Source: Actinacidiphila rubida
GTDB taxonomy: Bacteria; Actinomycetota; Actinomycetes; Streptomycetales; Streptomycetaceae
Direction: 5' to 3'
Assembly: GCF_900110255.1 (NCBI RefSeq)
Contig: NZ_FODD01000001.1
Span: 248,001-312,000 of the forward strand
DNA length: 64,000 nucleotides
Numbering within the stretch: the first letter of the stretch is position 1; each line of letters opens with the position of its first letter. Shown here in pieces: positions 15,960 to 24,082 of the stretch. The notes under the pieces were generated by a model. That model worked only from the letters and a program-made list of their open reading frames with translations. It made no database searches and was not told the DNA's origin. Both the position numbers and the translations under genes were made by a program.

Positions 15960-16709
15960 ATGAACGACGACTCCGCGCCCGGCGCCGACGCGGGAGCGCC
16001 CCGCGGTTCTCACCCGCGGGAACCCCACCACAACGGGCTCGGCACCCGCCTGAACTGGCTGCGGGCCGCGGTCCTCGGAGCCAACGACGGCGTGGTCTCC
16101 ACGGCCGGACTGGTCGTCGGCGTCGCCGGCGCGACCGACTCGCGCTCCGCCCTGCTGACCGCCGGCCTCGCCGGGCTGCTCGCCGGCTCGCTGTCGATGG
16201 CGGCGGGCGAGTACGTCTCGGTCAGCACGCAGCGCGACTCCGAGCAGGCCGCCCTCGCCCTCGAACGCGCCGAACTCGACGCCACCCCGCAGGCGGAACT
16301 CGACGAGCTCACCGGCCTCCTCGAGGACCGCGGCATCAGCCACCACCTCGCCCGCGAAGTCGCCGAACAGCTCACCGAACGCGACGCCCTCGGCGCCCAT
16401 GCCCGCGTGGAACTCGGCATCAACCCCGACGAACTCGCCAACCCCTGGCACGCCGCCTGGGCCAGCTTCGTCTCCTTCACCGTCGGCGCGCTGCTCCCGC
16501 TCCTGGCGATCGTGCTGCCGCCTCAGGGATGGCGGCTGGCGGTCACCGTGGTGTCGGTGCTCATCGCCCTCGTCTGCTGCGGCTGGATCAGCGCGCGGCT
16601 CGGCAGCGCGCCCGTCCGGCCCGCGATCGTACGCAACGCCGTCGGCGGCGCCATCGCGATGGCGGTGACCTACGCGGTAGGGGTGTTGCTCGGCGCGGCT
16701 GGAGTCTGA
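15960..16709 (+). CDS. VIT1/CCC1-family iron/manganese transporter
   Basis: A 249-residue membrane protein. LRAAVLGANDGVVSTAGLVVGVAGA is the signature first helix of the VIT family. AAGEYVSVSTQRDSEQAALALERAELD is the helix running into the cytosolic metal-binding segment, rich in Glu. Three further C-terminal helices follow. Family members export Fe2+ or Mn2+ from the cytosol in exchange for protons. The ATG at 15960 fits the family start. Its last 40 bp overlap, on the opposite strand, the end of the VC0807-family gene. Confidence 0.88.
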   Translation: MNDDSAPGADAGAPRGSHPREPHHNGLGTRLNWLRAAVLGANDGVVSTAGLVVGVAGATDSRSALLTAGLAGLLAGSLSMAAGEYVSVSTQRDSEQAALALERAELDATPQAELDELTGLLEDRGISHHLAREVAEQLTERDALGAHARVELGINPDELANPWHAAWASFVSFTVGALLPLLAIVLPPQGWRLAVTVVSVLIALVCCGWISARLGSAPVRPAIVRNAVGGAIAMAVTYAVGVLLGAAGV

Positions 16710-17404
16710 ACCCCTGCGGCCGCCTCCGCGGCCGCCCGGCGGGCCTCGCCCTTCTTACCGGTGCGGACGGTGTAGGCCACGAGCAGCGCGGTCACCGCCA
16801 GGGGCATCACGCTGGAGAAGCTCACCATCGTCCCCGTCGACAGGTGGTAGACCAGCACGGCCTTGACGGTCGCCTCGGCGAGGAAGGCCACGCCCCAGAT
16901 CACCGTCAGCCGTCGCTGCACGGCCCGGAATCCCGGATAGGCGTCCCACATCCCGTTCCAGCGAGCGACACCCGCCTCGGTGCCGTCGGTCGCGAACCTC
17001 CGGCCGAAGTAGAAGATCAACGGGCGCCTCAGTGCCAGGCTGACCAGGAACGCCAGCCCCACCAGGCCCGTGAGCGCGGAGTCCTTCAGGAAGATCATCT
17101 TGCTGCTGTTGTAGGCGAGCGCGCCGGCCGCACCAAGGAGCAGTGTCAACAGGATCAGCATTCCGAACTCGTCCACCCGCCGGTGCAGCGCGAAGTAGAG
17201 GCCGATCTCCAAAGCGGGCCACGCCGAGATGATCAGCAACGCCGGGACCTCGGGCACCCCGCGGGCTGAGAGTTGGTTGTAGGTGACCCAGGGCAGCACC
17301 ATGCTGAACAGCACGGTCGGCCCCCATATGAGCAACAGCGCCTTCCCCCGGCCGTCGCCCCTGCCTGAATCAGCAGCCGTGTCCGCCGTGCGGGCATCGG
17401 TCAT
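16670..17404 (-). CDS. VC0807-family membrane protein
   Basis: A 244-residue protein with about six membrane helices (LLIWGPTVLFSMVLPWVTY, LLIISAWPALEIGLYFAL, MLILLTLLLGAAGALAY, LVGLAFLVSLAL, LTVIWGVAFLAEATVKAVLV, VMPLAVTALLVAYTV). The pattern, including the central RRPLIFYFGRRFA segment, matches the VC0807 family, whose function is unknown. The start at ATG 17404 follows the family N-terminus; the upstream open frame is not supported. It is the last gene of the minus-strand run cds1-ltrA-VC0807, 95 bp after ltrA, and its end overlaps the convergent VIT gene. Confidence 0.8.
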   Translation of the reverse strand: MTDARTADTAADSGRGDGRGKALLLIWGPTVLFSMVLPWVTYNQLSARGVPEVPALLIISAWPALEIGLYFALHRRVDEFGMLILLTLLLGAAGALAYNSSKMIFLKDSALTGLVGLAFLVSLALRRPLIFYFGRRFATDGTEAGVARWNGMWDAYPGFRAVQRRLTVIWGVAFLAEATVKAVLVYHLSTGTMVSFSSVMPLAVTALLVAYTVRTGKKGEARRAAAEAAAGVQTPAAPSNTPTA

Positions 17405-17499
17405 GACGTCGTCTCGCTTCCCCGTAGATCCCCGTGGCGAACGAGACTCCTGGCGCAGGTCCTGGCGCGGCGCCCCCGCTCGCCCGCGCGATCGTACGG

Positions 17500-18714
17500 T
17501 CACACGTACTCGCGTGTCTGCAGGGACACGCCAACCACCACGGCCCCGGCACACACGAACCCGGCCCACAGCACACCGTGCGTCCCGGTCCACGTACACG
17601 CCAGAACGCCCAACGCAGCCACGGGCAGGGTGAGTTGCTGCGCCATGCCGTGCTTGCTGTGCCGCGAGTGGAGCAGCCACACGGTGAACAGGAATGCCGC
17701 GGCCGGCACCGTCACCGACCACGTGGCCGCCCGCGTCGAGACATGGGCCGAACCGACGGCCTGCTCGACGGCGATCTCCAGTCCTGCGCCGATCGCCGCG
17801 GCCGAGGTGAACACCGCGTAGTGCCCGTACCCCCAGAGGAACGCCTCACGGTTGGACGCCAGATAGTCGTGGATGGGTACGGCGAAGTAGATCCACCACG
17901 CCGAGAAGACGATCAGCAGACCGCCCGCCGCGATCGGCAGCAGATCACCCAGAGCGCTGTGTTCGTCGACCGCCGACTGCACAGCGACGGTTGCCGCTGA
18001 TACGGACTCTCCCAGGACGATGATCGTGAACAGCCCGTACCGCTCGGCGATGTGGTGCGGGTGCCACGAGGTGGGCTCGGTCCGTTCTGCCAGCGGTGGC
18101 ACGGCCAGCTCGGCGGCGGCCATCACCAGGAACGCCCATGCCGGCGGAGCGCCGTAGGGCAGCAGCAGAGCCAGCCAGCCGACCTGGCAGAGCGTCACAC
18201 CGATCGCGTACCGGACGGCCGTCGTGCGAGCCCCGGCCTCGTCCTCTCCACGTGCCGCCTGCGCGGCACGAAGCCACTGCGTCACCAACGCCAGGCGCAT
18301 CACGGCGTAGCCGATGGCCACCAGCCGGAAGTCACCGTCGTCGAACGCCCGCGGCACACCCGCCGCGAGCAGCAGCACGCCAACGATCTGTACCAGCGTG
18401 GTCACCCGGTACGGCACGTCGTCCGTGTCATAAGCGGAGGCGAACCAGGAGAAGTTCATCCACGCCCACCAGATGGCGAAGAACAACGTCAGGTAGCCGG
18501 ACACGCCGTGCCCCGGGTGGCCATCGGCGATCGCGTGCACCAGACGGCCACCCGCCTGCGCCACGGCGACGACGAAACAGAGGTCGAAGAACAACTCCAG
18601 CGGCGTGGAGGCGCGGTGCTCTTCGTCGCGGCTGCGGGCGGTCATCCGCCGCAGGGCGTCGCCGGTGCGGGCAGCAGGTCCCTGAGGAGCGGGCGGGACG
18701 GTGGAATCGCTCAT
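17500..18714 (-). CDS. Low temperature requirement protein A (LtrA) family membrane protein
   Basis: A 404-residue, roughly 10-12-helix membrane protein. STPLELFFDLCFVVAVAQ is the family's hallmark N-terminal segment, and HIAERYGLFTIIVLGESV is its second conserved block. LtrA was named for a Listeria mutant unable to grow in the cold, but the biochemical role is unknown. The start is ATG 18714, in agreement with the family. Only 38 bp separate it from the upstream cds1 gene, so they are probably cotranscribed. Confidence 0.9.
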   Translation of the reverse strand: MSDSTVPPAPQGPAARTGDALRRMTARSRDEEHRASTPLELFFDLCFVVAVAQAGGRLVHAIADGHPGHGVSGYLTLFFAIWWAWMNFSWFASAYDTDDVPYRVTTLVQIVGVLLLAAGVPRAFDDGDFRLVAIGYAVMRLALVTQWLRAAQAARGEDEAGARTTAVRYAIGVTLCQVGWLALLLPYGAPPAWAFLVMAAAELAVPPLAERTEPTSWHPHHIAERYGLFTIIVLGESVSAATVAVQSAVDEHSALGDLLPIAAGGLLIVFSAWWIYFAVPIHDYLASNREAFLWGYGHYAVFTSAAAIGAGLEIAVEQAVGSAHVSTRAATWSVTVPAAAFLFTVWLLHSRHSKHGMAQQLTLPVAALGVLACTWTGTHGVLWAGFVCAGAVVVGVSLQTREYV

Positions 18715-18752
18715 GCAGGACACCTTGGGCCAGCAGGCGCCCGCCGCCAACC

Positions 18753-19931
18753 TCAACCCGCTTCCGGCGCCGACCTGTCGGCGCCCGGACCTTCCAGTAC
18801 ACCGCTCTGCAGGAATTCCTCCAGTCGCTTCACGTAAGGCCCGATGGCGATGCCCTGCGACGCCAGCCAACCGTCGGAGTAGTACTTCTCCACATAGCGT
18901 TCGCCCGGGTCGCACAGCAGCCCCACCACGCTGCCGTGCTCCCCGCGCTCACGCATCTCGGAGATGATCCGGAAGGCCGCCCACAGACCGGTCCCGGTGG
19001 ACGCTCCCGCCCGGCGCCCCAGGAGGCGCTCCAGGACGCGGATGGCGGCGATCGACGCAGCGTCCGGCACTCGCATCATCCGGTCGATCGCGCCGGGAAC
19101 GAAGCTCGGCTCCACCCGCTGCCGGCCGATTCCCTCGATCCGCGACGCCGTTTCCGTCGTCGCAGACGCGTCGCCGTCCCGCCAGCCCGGGAAGAACGCC
19201 GAATTCTCCGGGTCGGCCACGCAGATCCCCGTCGTCGCCTGCGCGTAGCGGACGTAGCGGGCCAGCGTCGCCGAAGTGCCGCCCGTACCCGCCGTCGCCA
19301 CGATCCAGGCCGGGACGGGGTGCCGCTCCTCCGCCATCTGACGGAAGATCGACTCGGCGATGTTGTTGTTGCCCCGCCAGTCCGTCGCCCGCTCCGCGTA
19401 CGTGAACTGGTCCATGTAGTGGCCGCCCGTCTCCCGGGCGAGACGCGCCGCCGTCCCGTACACCTCGCACGCGTCGTCCACCAGGTGGCACGTGCCCCCC
19501 TGGAACTCGATCAGCTCCACCTTGGCCCGTACCGTCCCACGCGCCATCACGGCCACAAAGGGGACACCGATCAGCCGGGCGAAGTACGCCTCCGAAACGG
19601 CCGTAGACCCGCTGGACGCCTCGATCACCGGACGGCCGGGCCGGATCCACCCGTTGCACAGGGCGTAGAGGAACAGTGAGCGGGCGAGCCGGTGCTTCAG
19701 CGAGCCTGTCGGGTGCGTCGACTCGTCCTTCAGATAGAGGTCGACGCCCCAGTCCGCCGGGAGCGGAACTGACAGCAAATGGGTATCGGCGGACCGGTTG
19801 GCGTCGGCATGGACCTTCGCCACAGCCTCGCTCAACCAGCGGCGGTACCGGAGGTCGCTTCGGTCGATGTCCAGCACCTCCGCGGCCGCGGACGCCGGAA
19901 CGGGGGGCTGCATCGGCTTCGGGGTTTCCAT
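18753..19931 (-). CDS. cds1: PLP-dependent L-cysteine desulfhydrase/cysteine-synthase-like enzyme (Cds1-type)
   Basis: A 392-residue fold-type II PLP enzyme. The PLP lysine lies in [17 protein letters not shown]. The substrate loop [22 protein letters not shown] and the phosphate-binding [17 protein letters not shown] follow. It matches the long actinobacterial branch represented by Mycobacterium tuberculosis Cds1 (Rv3684), which degrades cysteine to H2S, pyruvate and ammonia, rather than CysK. The gene heads the cds1-ltrA-VC0807 run. No strong SD is seen before ATG 19931; METPKPM may be read from a short leader. Confidence 0.85.
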   Translation of the reverse strand: METPKPMQPPVPASAAAEVLDIDRSDLRYRRWLSEAVAKVHADANRSADTHLLSVPLPADWGVDLYLKDESTHPTGSLKHRLARSLFLYALCNGWIRPGRPVIEASSGSTAVSEAYFARLIGVPFVAVMARGTVRAKVELIEFQGGTCHLVDDACEVYGTAARLARETGGHYMDQFTYAERATDWRGNNNIAESIFRQMAEERHPVPAWIVATAGTGGTSATLARYVRYAQATTGICVADPENSAFFPGWRDGDASATTETASRIEGIGRQRVEPSFVPGAIDRMMRVPDAASIAAIRVLERLLGRRAGASTGTGLWAAFRIISEMRERGEHGSVVGLLCDPGERYVEKYYSDGWLASQGIAIGPYVKRLEEFLQSGVLEGPGADRSAPEAG

Positions 19932-20044
19932 GGGGCCAGGTATATCCGTCCGAGCGGCTCAAACGGACACTTGGGGTATCTCCGTACAGCTCCTTGGAGA
20001 GGCCGGACGTTCGGCGCTCCGCCGGACCGCCGTAGGCTGGGGAC

Positions 20045-20320
20045 ATGAGCACCGCCGACGACCCCGCCCCCACGCCCGACACCGCAGCAGCGGAGGTCTC
20101 GGAGGACGCTGCAGCGGGTTCGGCTCCGGCGGGCCGACCGGGAGCAGCCTCCTCAGGCGCTGCGGGCTCCGGACACGGCGGCTCGGGACTCGTCTTCGAC
20201 GACCCGTTCGACCGCCCGTCCTCGGACGACACGGACCGCGGCTGGGGAGGCACGACCTCCGACTCGTCGGACGACGACTTCACCAGGTTCCTCAACGAGA
20301 AACCGCCCCACCACCTCTGA
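20045..20320 (+). CDS. Small acidic, disordered protein (hypothetical)
   Basis: A 91-residue protein with no recognisable domain. The N-terminal half is Ala/Pro/Gly/Ser-rich and unstructured. The C-terminal half is acidic with aromatics (LVFDDPFDRPSSDDTDRGWGG, SDDDFTRFLNEKPPHHL), which looks like a short linear binding motif. TAGGCT lies 7 bp before the ATG and there is no SD, suggesting a leaderless mRNA. Similar small proteins occur in other Streptomyces; no function is known. Confidence 0.7.
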   Translation: MSTADDPAPTPDTAAAEVSEDAAAGSAPAGRPGAASSGAAGSGHGGSGLVFDDPFDRPSSDDTDRGWGGTTSDSSDDDFTRFLNEKPPHHL

Positions 20321-20381
20321 ACGCGATCGGCTGCCTGCTTCAGATGCGTCCAAGCGGTCTTTGCCGCCTGGGAGAGTTCGT

Positions 20382-21011
20382 TCAGCACAGTGTCACCGCC
20401 AGGGGGGACGACGCGGCCGCACCGGAGATCGCGGCGGCGACCCCGCGTGGCACGCTGAGGACGACCAGCGCACCCCCGGTCCCGCTCCCCACGCCGTCGC
20501 GCCCGGCCGTCAGGGCTGAGGCCAGGTCCGGGTCCGGGTCCGCGGGAACGTCGACGACCCTGGCTCCCGAGGCCACCACGCGGAAAGCCGCGAGTACGTC
20601 CACGCAGCTTCCGGGGCGCAGCAGCCGCACGGCGCCCGCATCAGCGATCCGGACCGGGGCCCGCACGACGACCGCACGTTGTGGCCGGGGAGGTGGAGGG
20701 GCAGCCCGGCCAGGTGGAGCCGCGGCGACGGGCCGAGGCGTCGCGCTGTTCGCTCCCGAGACCAGCAGGGCGGCAGCGGCCAGGGCGAGCGCGACTGCGA
20801 GGGGGCCTCGCCGACGTCGCACGGCCCTGCGCAGCAGGCGTCTGCCACCGCGCCCGCCGGGCCGGATCGGTGGGAAGTCGGGGACTTCCCACCGCGGTGG
20901 CGTGTAGGGCGCCGGCGCGGTGAGCGTCGGAAGGCAGCTCAGGTCAGCGGACCCCTCGGGCTGAGCCGAGAGACTGGGGAGCAGGGGCGGGAAGTGTGCG
21001 GAAGAAGGCAT
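20382..21011 (-). CDS. Membrane-anchored SAF-domain-like protein (CpaB/RcpC-like)
   Basis: A 209-residue protein. A Pro-rich cytoplasmic N-terminus and an Arg-rich stretch (RRLLRRAVRRRRG) precede a single membrane helix (PLAVALALAAAALLVSG). The exported part, RAPVRIADAGAVRLLRPGSCVDVLAAF, resembles the SAF fold found in CpaB/RcpC pilus proteins. C-terminal LVVLSVPRGVAAAISGAAASSPLAVTLC completes that pattern. No pilus genes are nearby. The start is taken as ATG 21011. Confidence 0.72.
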   Translation of the reverse strand: MPSSAHFPPLLPSLSAQPEGSADLSCLPTLTAPAPYTPPRWEVPDFPPIRPGGRGGRRLLRRAVRRRRGPLAVALALAAAALLVSGANSATPRPVAAAPPGRAAPPPPRPQRAVVVRAPVRIADAGAVRLLRPGSCVDVLAAFRVVASGARVVDVPADPDPDLASALTAGRDGVGSGTGGALVVLSVPRGVAAAISGAAASSPLAVTLC

Positions 21012-21096
21012 GGCAAGCACCGCCTGGCGAGAGGAACGCCGACCGTGACCCGGCCGACGCACCCACCTTCGCGTACTTCACGGACAGCGCTCCGAG

Positions 21097-21128
21097 GACC
21101 TGTGGACAACTCCACGACCTGTGGAAAA
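21097..21128 (+). repeat. Direct repeat containing two DnaA-box-like sequences
   Basis: GACCTGTGGA occurs at 21097-21106 and 21116-21125. The first extends to TGTGGACAA (complement TTGTCCACA, the Streptomyces DnaA box) and the second to TGTGGAAAA (complement TTTTCCACA). They lie in the 207-bp gap between the SAF-like gene and mtnP. Two boxes do not make an origin; a DnaA-responsive promoter site is possible. Confidence 0.45.
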
Positions 21129-21218
21129 CCTCGCCACCCGCAGGAGTGACCTCCGTGCTCGGGCAGCCGTGGCCGACCTGCCCGCTTCCCGGTTGAACCC
21201 GTCCAGAGGGCACCCCGC

Positions 21219-22079
21219 CTACGGCAGAGTGATGCCGGGCTCCTGCCCGCCGAGGGGGTTGGTGCACAGGCAGTCGCGGTCCGCGGTGTCCGGCAGCGCG
21301 CCGATCACGTCGAACAGCACGTCCCGCAGCCTGCCCACGTTGGAAGCGAAGACCTCGAGGACCTCCTCGTGCGACACGCCCTCGCCGGTGTCGGCGCCCG
21401 CGTCCAGGTCCGTCACGAGCGTCATCGACGTGTAGCAGAGCCCCAGCTCACGGGCCAGAACGGCCTCCGGATGCCCGGTCATGCCGACGACGGACCAGCC
21501 CTGCGCCGCGTGCCACAGCGATTCCGCGCGGGTGGAGAACCGCGGTCCCTCGACCACGACGAGCGTGCCGCCGTCCACCGCGTCCCAGCCGGCCTGGCGG
21601 GCCGTGCCCACGGCTGCCTTCCGTCCCACGGGACAGTAGGGGTCGGCGAACGTCACGTGCACGACGTTCGGGACCTGACCGTCGGCGCGTTCCTCACCGT
21701 CGAAGTACGACTGCGCCCGGGACTTCGTACGGTCCACGAGCTGGTCGGGCACGAGCAGCGTCCCGGGGCCGTACTGGGCGCGAAGGCCGCCGACGGCGCA
21801 CGGGCCCAGCACCTGGCGGGCTCCCACCGACGCCAGCGCCCAGAGGTTCGCCCGATAGTTGATCTTGTGCGGCGGAAGATGGTGCTCGCGCCCATGCCGC
21901 GGAAGGAACGCCACGCGCCGTCCGCCGACGTCGCCCAGGAACAGTGAGTCGCTCGGTGATCCGTAGGGCGTCTCGACCGTGACCTCCGTCACGCCCTTGA
22001 GGAACGAGTAGAACCCCGACCCGCCGATGACACCGATATCGGCCCGTGTCCGCCCACCGCTGCTGCTGTTCTGCGCCAT
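21219..22079 (-). CDS. mtnP: S-methyl-5'-thioadenosine phosphorylase
   Basis: A 286-residue trimeric purine-nucleoside-phosphorylase-fold enzyme. ADIGVIGGSGFY is the phosphate-binding N-terminus. PYGSPSDSLFLGDVGGRRVAFLPRHG and HKINYRANLWAL are the conserved core, and GPRFSTRAES with GMTGHPEAVLARELGLCYTSM form the base and methylthio pocket. It splits MTA, the by-product of polyamine and autoinducer synthesis, into adenine and methylthioribose-1-phosphate. The start is ATG 22079. It follows the FmdB/Ruc gene by about 100 bp, with a terminator between. Confidence 0.92.
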   Translation of the reverse strand: MAQNSSSGGRTRADIGVIGGSGFYSFLKGVTEVTVETPYGSPSDSLFLGDVGGRRVAFLPRHGREHHLPPHKINYRANLWALASVGARQVLGPCAVGGLRAQYGPGTLLVPDQLVDRTKSRAQSYFDGEERADGQVPNVVHVTFADPYCPVGRKAAVGTARQAGWDAVDGGTLVVVEGPRFSTRAESLWHAAQGWSVVGMTGHPEAVLARELGLCYTSMTLVTDLDAGADTGEGVSHEEVLEVFASNVGRLRDVLFDVIGALPDTADRDCLCTNPLGGQEPGITLP

Positions 22080-22113
22080 GACCGTCACCCTAGTAGGCGC
22101 TTCGGGACGCACT

Positions 22114-22144
22114 GAACCCCCGCCGTGTGAAACGGCGGGGGTTC
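22114..22144. terminator. Terminator between the FmdB/Ruc gene and mtnP
   Basis: GAACCCCCGCCGT (22114-22126) and ACGGCGGGGGTTC (22132-22144) form a perfect 13-bp stem with a 5-nt loop, 38 bp beyond the stop of the FmdB-type gene on the minus strand. Confidence 0.85.
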
Positions 22145-22181
22145 GTAAGATCTACGGTCGCCTGCGGGCTGACCTGCGCGC

Positions 22182-22505
22182 TCAGGCTGCCGACGTGCTG
22201 CTCGACGACGACGAGGAAGAAGAAGACGAGGTCGACGTCGACCCCGAGGTCTTGCTCGCAGAGCTGCTGCTGCCGGAGTCCGAACTCTTGCTCTCGGACT
22301 TGGCGGCCGGACTGCTGCTGGTCGACGAGCCGCGGCTGTCGGTCCGGTAGAAGCCGGAGCCCTTGAAGACCACGCCCACTGCCGAGAAGACCTTGCGCAG
22401 GCGTCCGCCGCAGTTGGGGCACTCGGTCAGCGCGTCATCGCTGAACTTCTGCACCGCCTCAAGGGCTTCGCCGCACTCGGTGCACTGGTACTGGTACGTC
22501 GGCAC
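22182..22505 (-). CDS. FmdB-family zinc-ribbon protein, Ruc-like redox chaperone
   Basis: A 107-residue protein. The first 60 residues form a zinc ribbon with two CxxC pairs (CTECGE and CPNCGG) and the conserved tail RKVFSAVGVVFKGSGFYRTDSR. The last ~45 residues are almost only Ser/Thr/Lys/Ala and disordered. This is the layout of M. tuberculosis Rv0991c (Ruc), a chaperone activated by oxidation of its zinc cysteines. The GTG start at 22505 has a strong SD (AGGAGGAG). A CIRCE element overlaps the leader, implying HrcA heat-shock control. It shares its neighbourhood with the 5-FTHF cyclo-ligase, galU and moeA genes, as Rv0991c does. Confidence 0.88.
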   Translation of the reverse strand: MPTYQYQCTECGEALEAVQKFSDDALTECPNCGGRLRKVFSAVGVVFKGSGFYRTDSRGSSTSSSPAAKSESKSSDSGSSSSASKTSGSTSTSSSSSSSSSSSTSAA

Positions 22506-22515
22506 TTGGCTCCTC

Positions 22516-22542
22516 CTGGCACTCGCGTTCGTTGAGTGCTAA
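22516..22542. promoter_or_regulatory. CIRCE element (HrcA operator)
   Basis: CTGGCACTC-N9-GAGTGCTAA: the right arm matches the CIRCE consensus 9/9, the left arm 7/9 (TTAGCACTC), and the 9-bp spacer is exact. It lies 11 bp upstream of the GTG start, overlapping the SD region, the usual CIRCE position in a leader. Confidence 0.85.
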
Positions 22543-22572
22543 CGACGCTCAATAGTGCAGTATTTCCCGCTG

Positions 22573-23844
22573 TCAGTCCACCGCGACCGGCGGACGGTGA
22601 CCGATCACACCTCCGGCCACCACCCCGCGCGGCCGCGACACCAGGCGTCCGCGCAGCCCCAGCAGCACCACGAGCGCGATGGCGGTGCCGGCGAGCGGCA
22701 CGACGAAGCCCGCATGCGACCCGGCGCGATCCGTCAGCAGCCCCGCGATGGTGACGGCGGCCGCCTGCCCCAGGGCGACCGATCCCGTCATCCACGTGAA
22801 GGCCTCGGTGCGTGCGCCGGCCGGGACCAGCGACTCGACCAGGGTGTAGCCGGTGATCAGCGGGGGTGCGATGCACAGACCCACGACCATGCCGAGCCCG
22901 CCCAGCAACGGTGCGGTGTGCATGAGCCACAGCGGAGCGCAGGCCACGGCCAGGCCCCCGTAGGCGGCGAGCAGGCGGGTCCGCGGCCCGCGGCGCCATG
23001 TGATCGCGCCGTAGACCACGCCTGCCAGCATGTTGCCGGCAGCGAAGATCCCGTACAGAACCCCGTTGATGCCGGGGTCGCCGATCTCCTGGCTGAACGC
23101 CGCCATGGACACCTGCATGCCGCCGAAGACCGATCCGATGCCGAGGAAGGCCACCGCGAGAGCGCGCACCCCCGGCGCCGAGAGGGCGGAAGCCTGCCTC
23201 GCACCCGCTCCTGCGGGAGCGTGCTGCACCTTGGGCGCGGACTTGCGCTGTGCCGCGAAGAGCGAGCCGCCGACGACCGTCAGGGCTGCTTCGGCGGCGA
23301 GGCCCGCGGCGGGGTGCACGCCTGTGCACAGGGCTGTGGCGAGGACGGGGCCGATCACGAAGGTGAACTCGTCCGTCACCGATTCGAAGGCCGCAGCCGT
23401 CCCCAGAAGTGCGGGGGAGTGGTCCAGCGCGGCTGCCCAGCGCGAGCGCACCATAGGGCCGATCTGCGGGACCGTCGCGCCGGCGGGAACGGCGGCGGCG
23501 AGCAGAGCCCACACGGGAGCGTGCGCGAGTGCGAGCGCGATCAGGCCGCAGACGGCGGTGGCATGCAGCGCGATGCCCGGCAGAAGCACGGGTCGCTGCC
23601 CGAAGCGGTCGACGAGCCTTCCGGCGCGGGGCGCGCACAGCGCCATGGCGACGCCGGTGACAGCCGCCGCGGCACCCGCGGTCGCGTACGAGCCAGTGGT
23701 GTGCTTCACGAGCAGTACGAGGCTGATCGTGAGCATCGCGAAGGGCTGTCGTGCCGCGAATCCGGGCAGCAGGAACGTCCACGCACCGGAGGTGGCCAGC
23801 AGTTGCCGGTAACCCGGCTTCCGCGGCTCGCTCATGGTGGGCAT
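22573..23844 (-). CDS. MFS transporter (12-TM, putative efflux)
   Basis: A roughly 423-residue major facilitator protein. The TM1 region SGAWTFLLPGFAARQPFAMLTISLVLLV, the motif A-like loop APRAGRLVDRFGQRPVLL and about 12 hydrophobic segments are visible. The pattern resembles drug-efflux or nucleoside-like MFS proteins that sit next to FmdB genes in Streptomyces; the substrate is unknown. The start is uncertain: ATGs at 23844 and 23835 are both without SD, and the frame is open to 23937. It ends 67 bp before the FmdB start, but the CIRCE element implies that gene has its own promoter. Confidence 0.82.
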   Translation of the reverse strand: MPTMSEPRKPGYRQLLATSGAWTFLLPGFAARQPFAMLTISLVLLVKHTTGSYATAGAAAAVTGVAMALCAPRAGRLVDRFGQRPVLLPGIALHATAVCGLIALALAHAPVWALLAAAVPAGATVPQIGPMVRSRWAAALDHSPALLGTAAAFESVTDEFTFVIGPVLATALCTGVHPAAGLAAEAALTVVGGSLFAAQRKSAPKVQHAPAGAGARQASALSAPGVRALAVAFLGIGSVFGGMQVSMAAFSQEIGDPGINGVLYGIFAAGNMLAGVVYGAITWRRGPRTRLLAAYGGLAVACAPLWLMHTAPLLGGLGMVVGLCIAPPLITGYTLVESLVPAGARTEAFTWMTGSVALGQAAAVTIAGLLTDRAGSHAGFVVPLAGTAIALVVLLGLRGRLVSRPRGVVAGGVIGHRPPVAVD

Positions 23845-24082
23845 TTCGGGCAGGGGTGAAGAGGTGGGCACCTTGGATGCCACAGCCTGGTCTTTCTGCT
23901 GCCTGGTAGCGCGGGAGCCGGTCAGAGCCAGGGTCACCGCGCCGAGGACCGTCCGCTCAGCGCGGAGTCCCGCGCCGGCCCTGCGTCAAGCAGAGGTTGT
24001 ACTCGACAAATACCGGTCCATCATACGTATCCCGCTTCGCGGTCGTGGCTTGTGACCTGGGGCACTCGGCTGCCGGCCGGCG

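Noticed and set aside
21097..21128. Replication origin
   Set aside because: Only two DnaA-like boxes, no AT-rich unwinding region and no dnaA or dnaN gene nearby.
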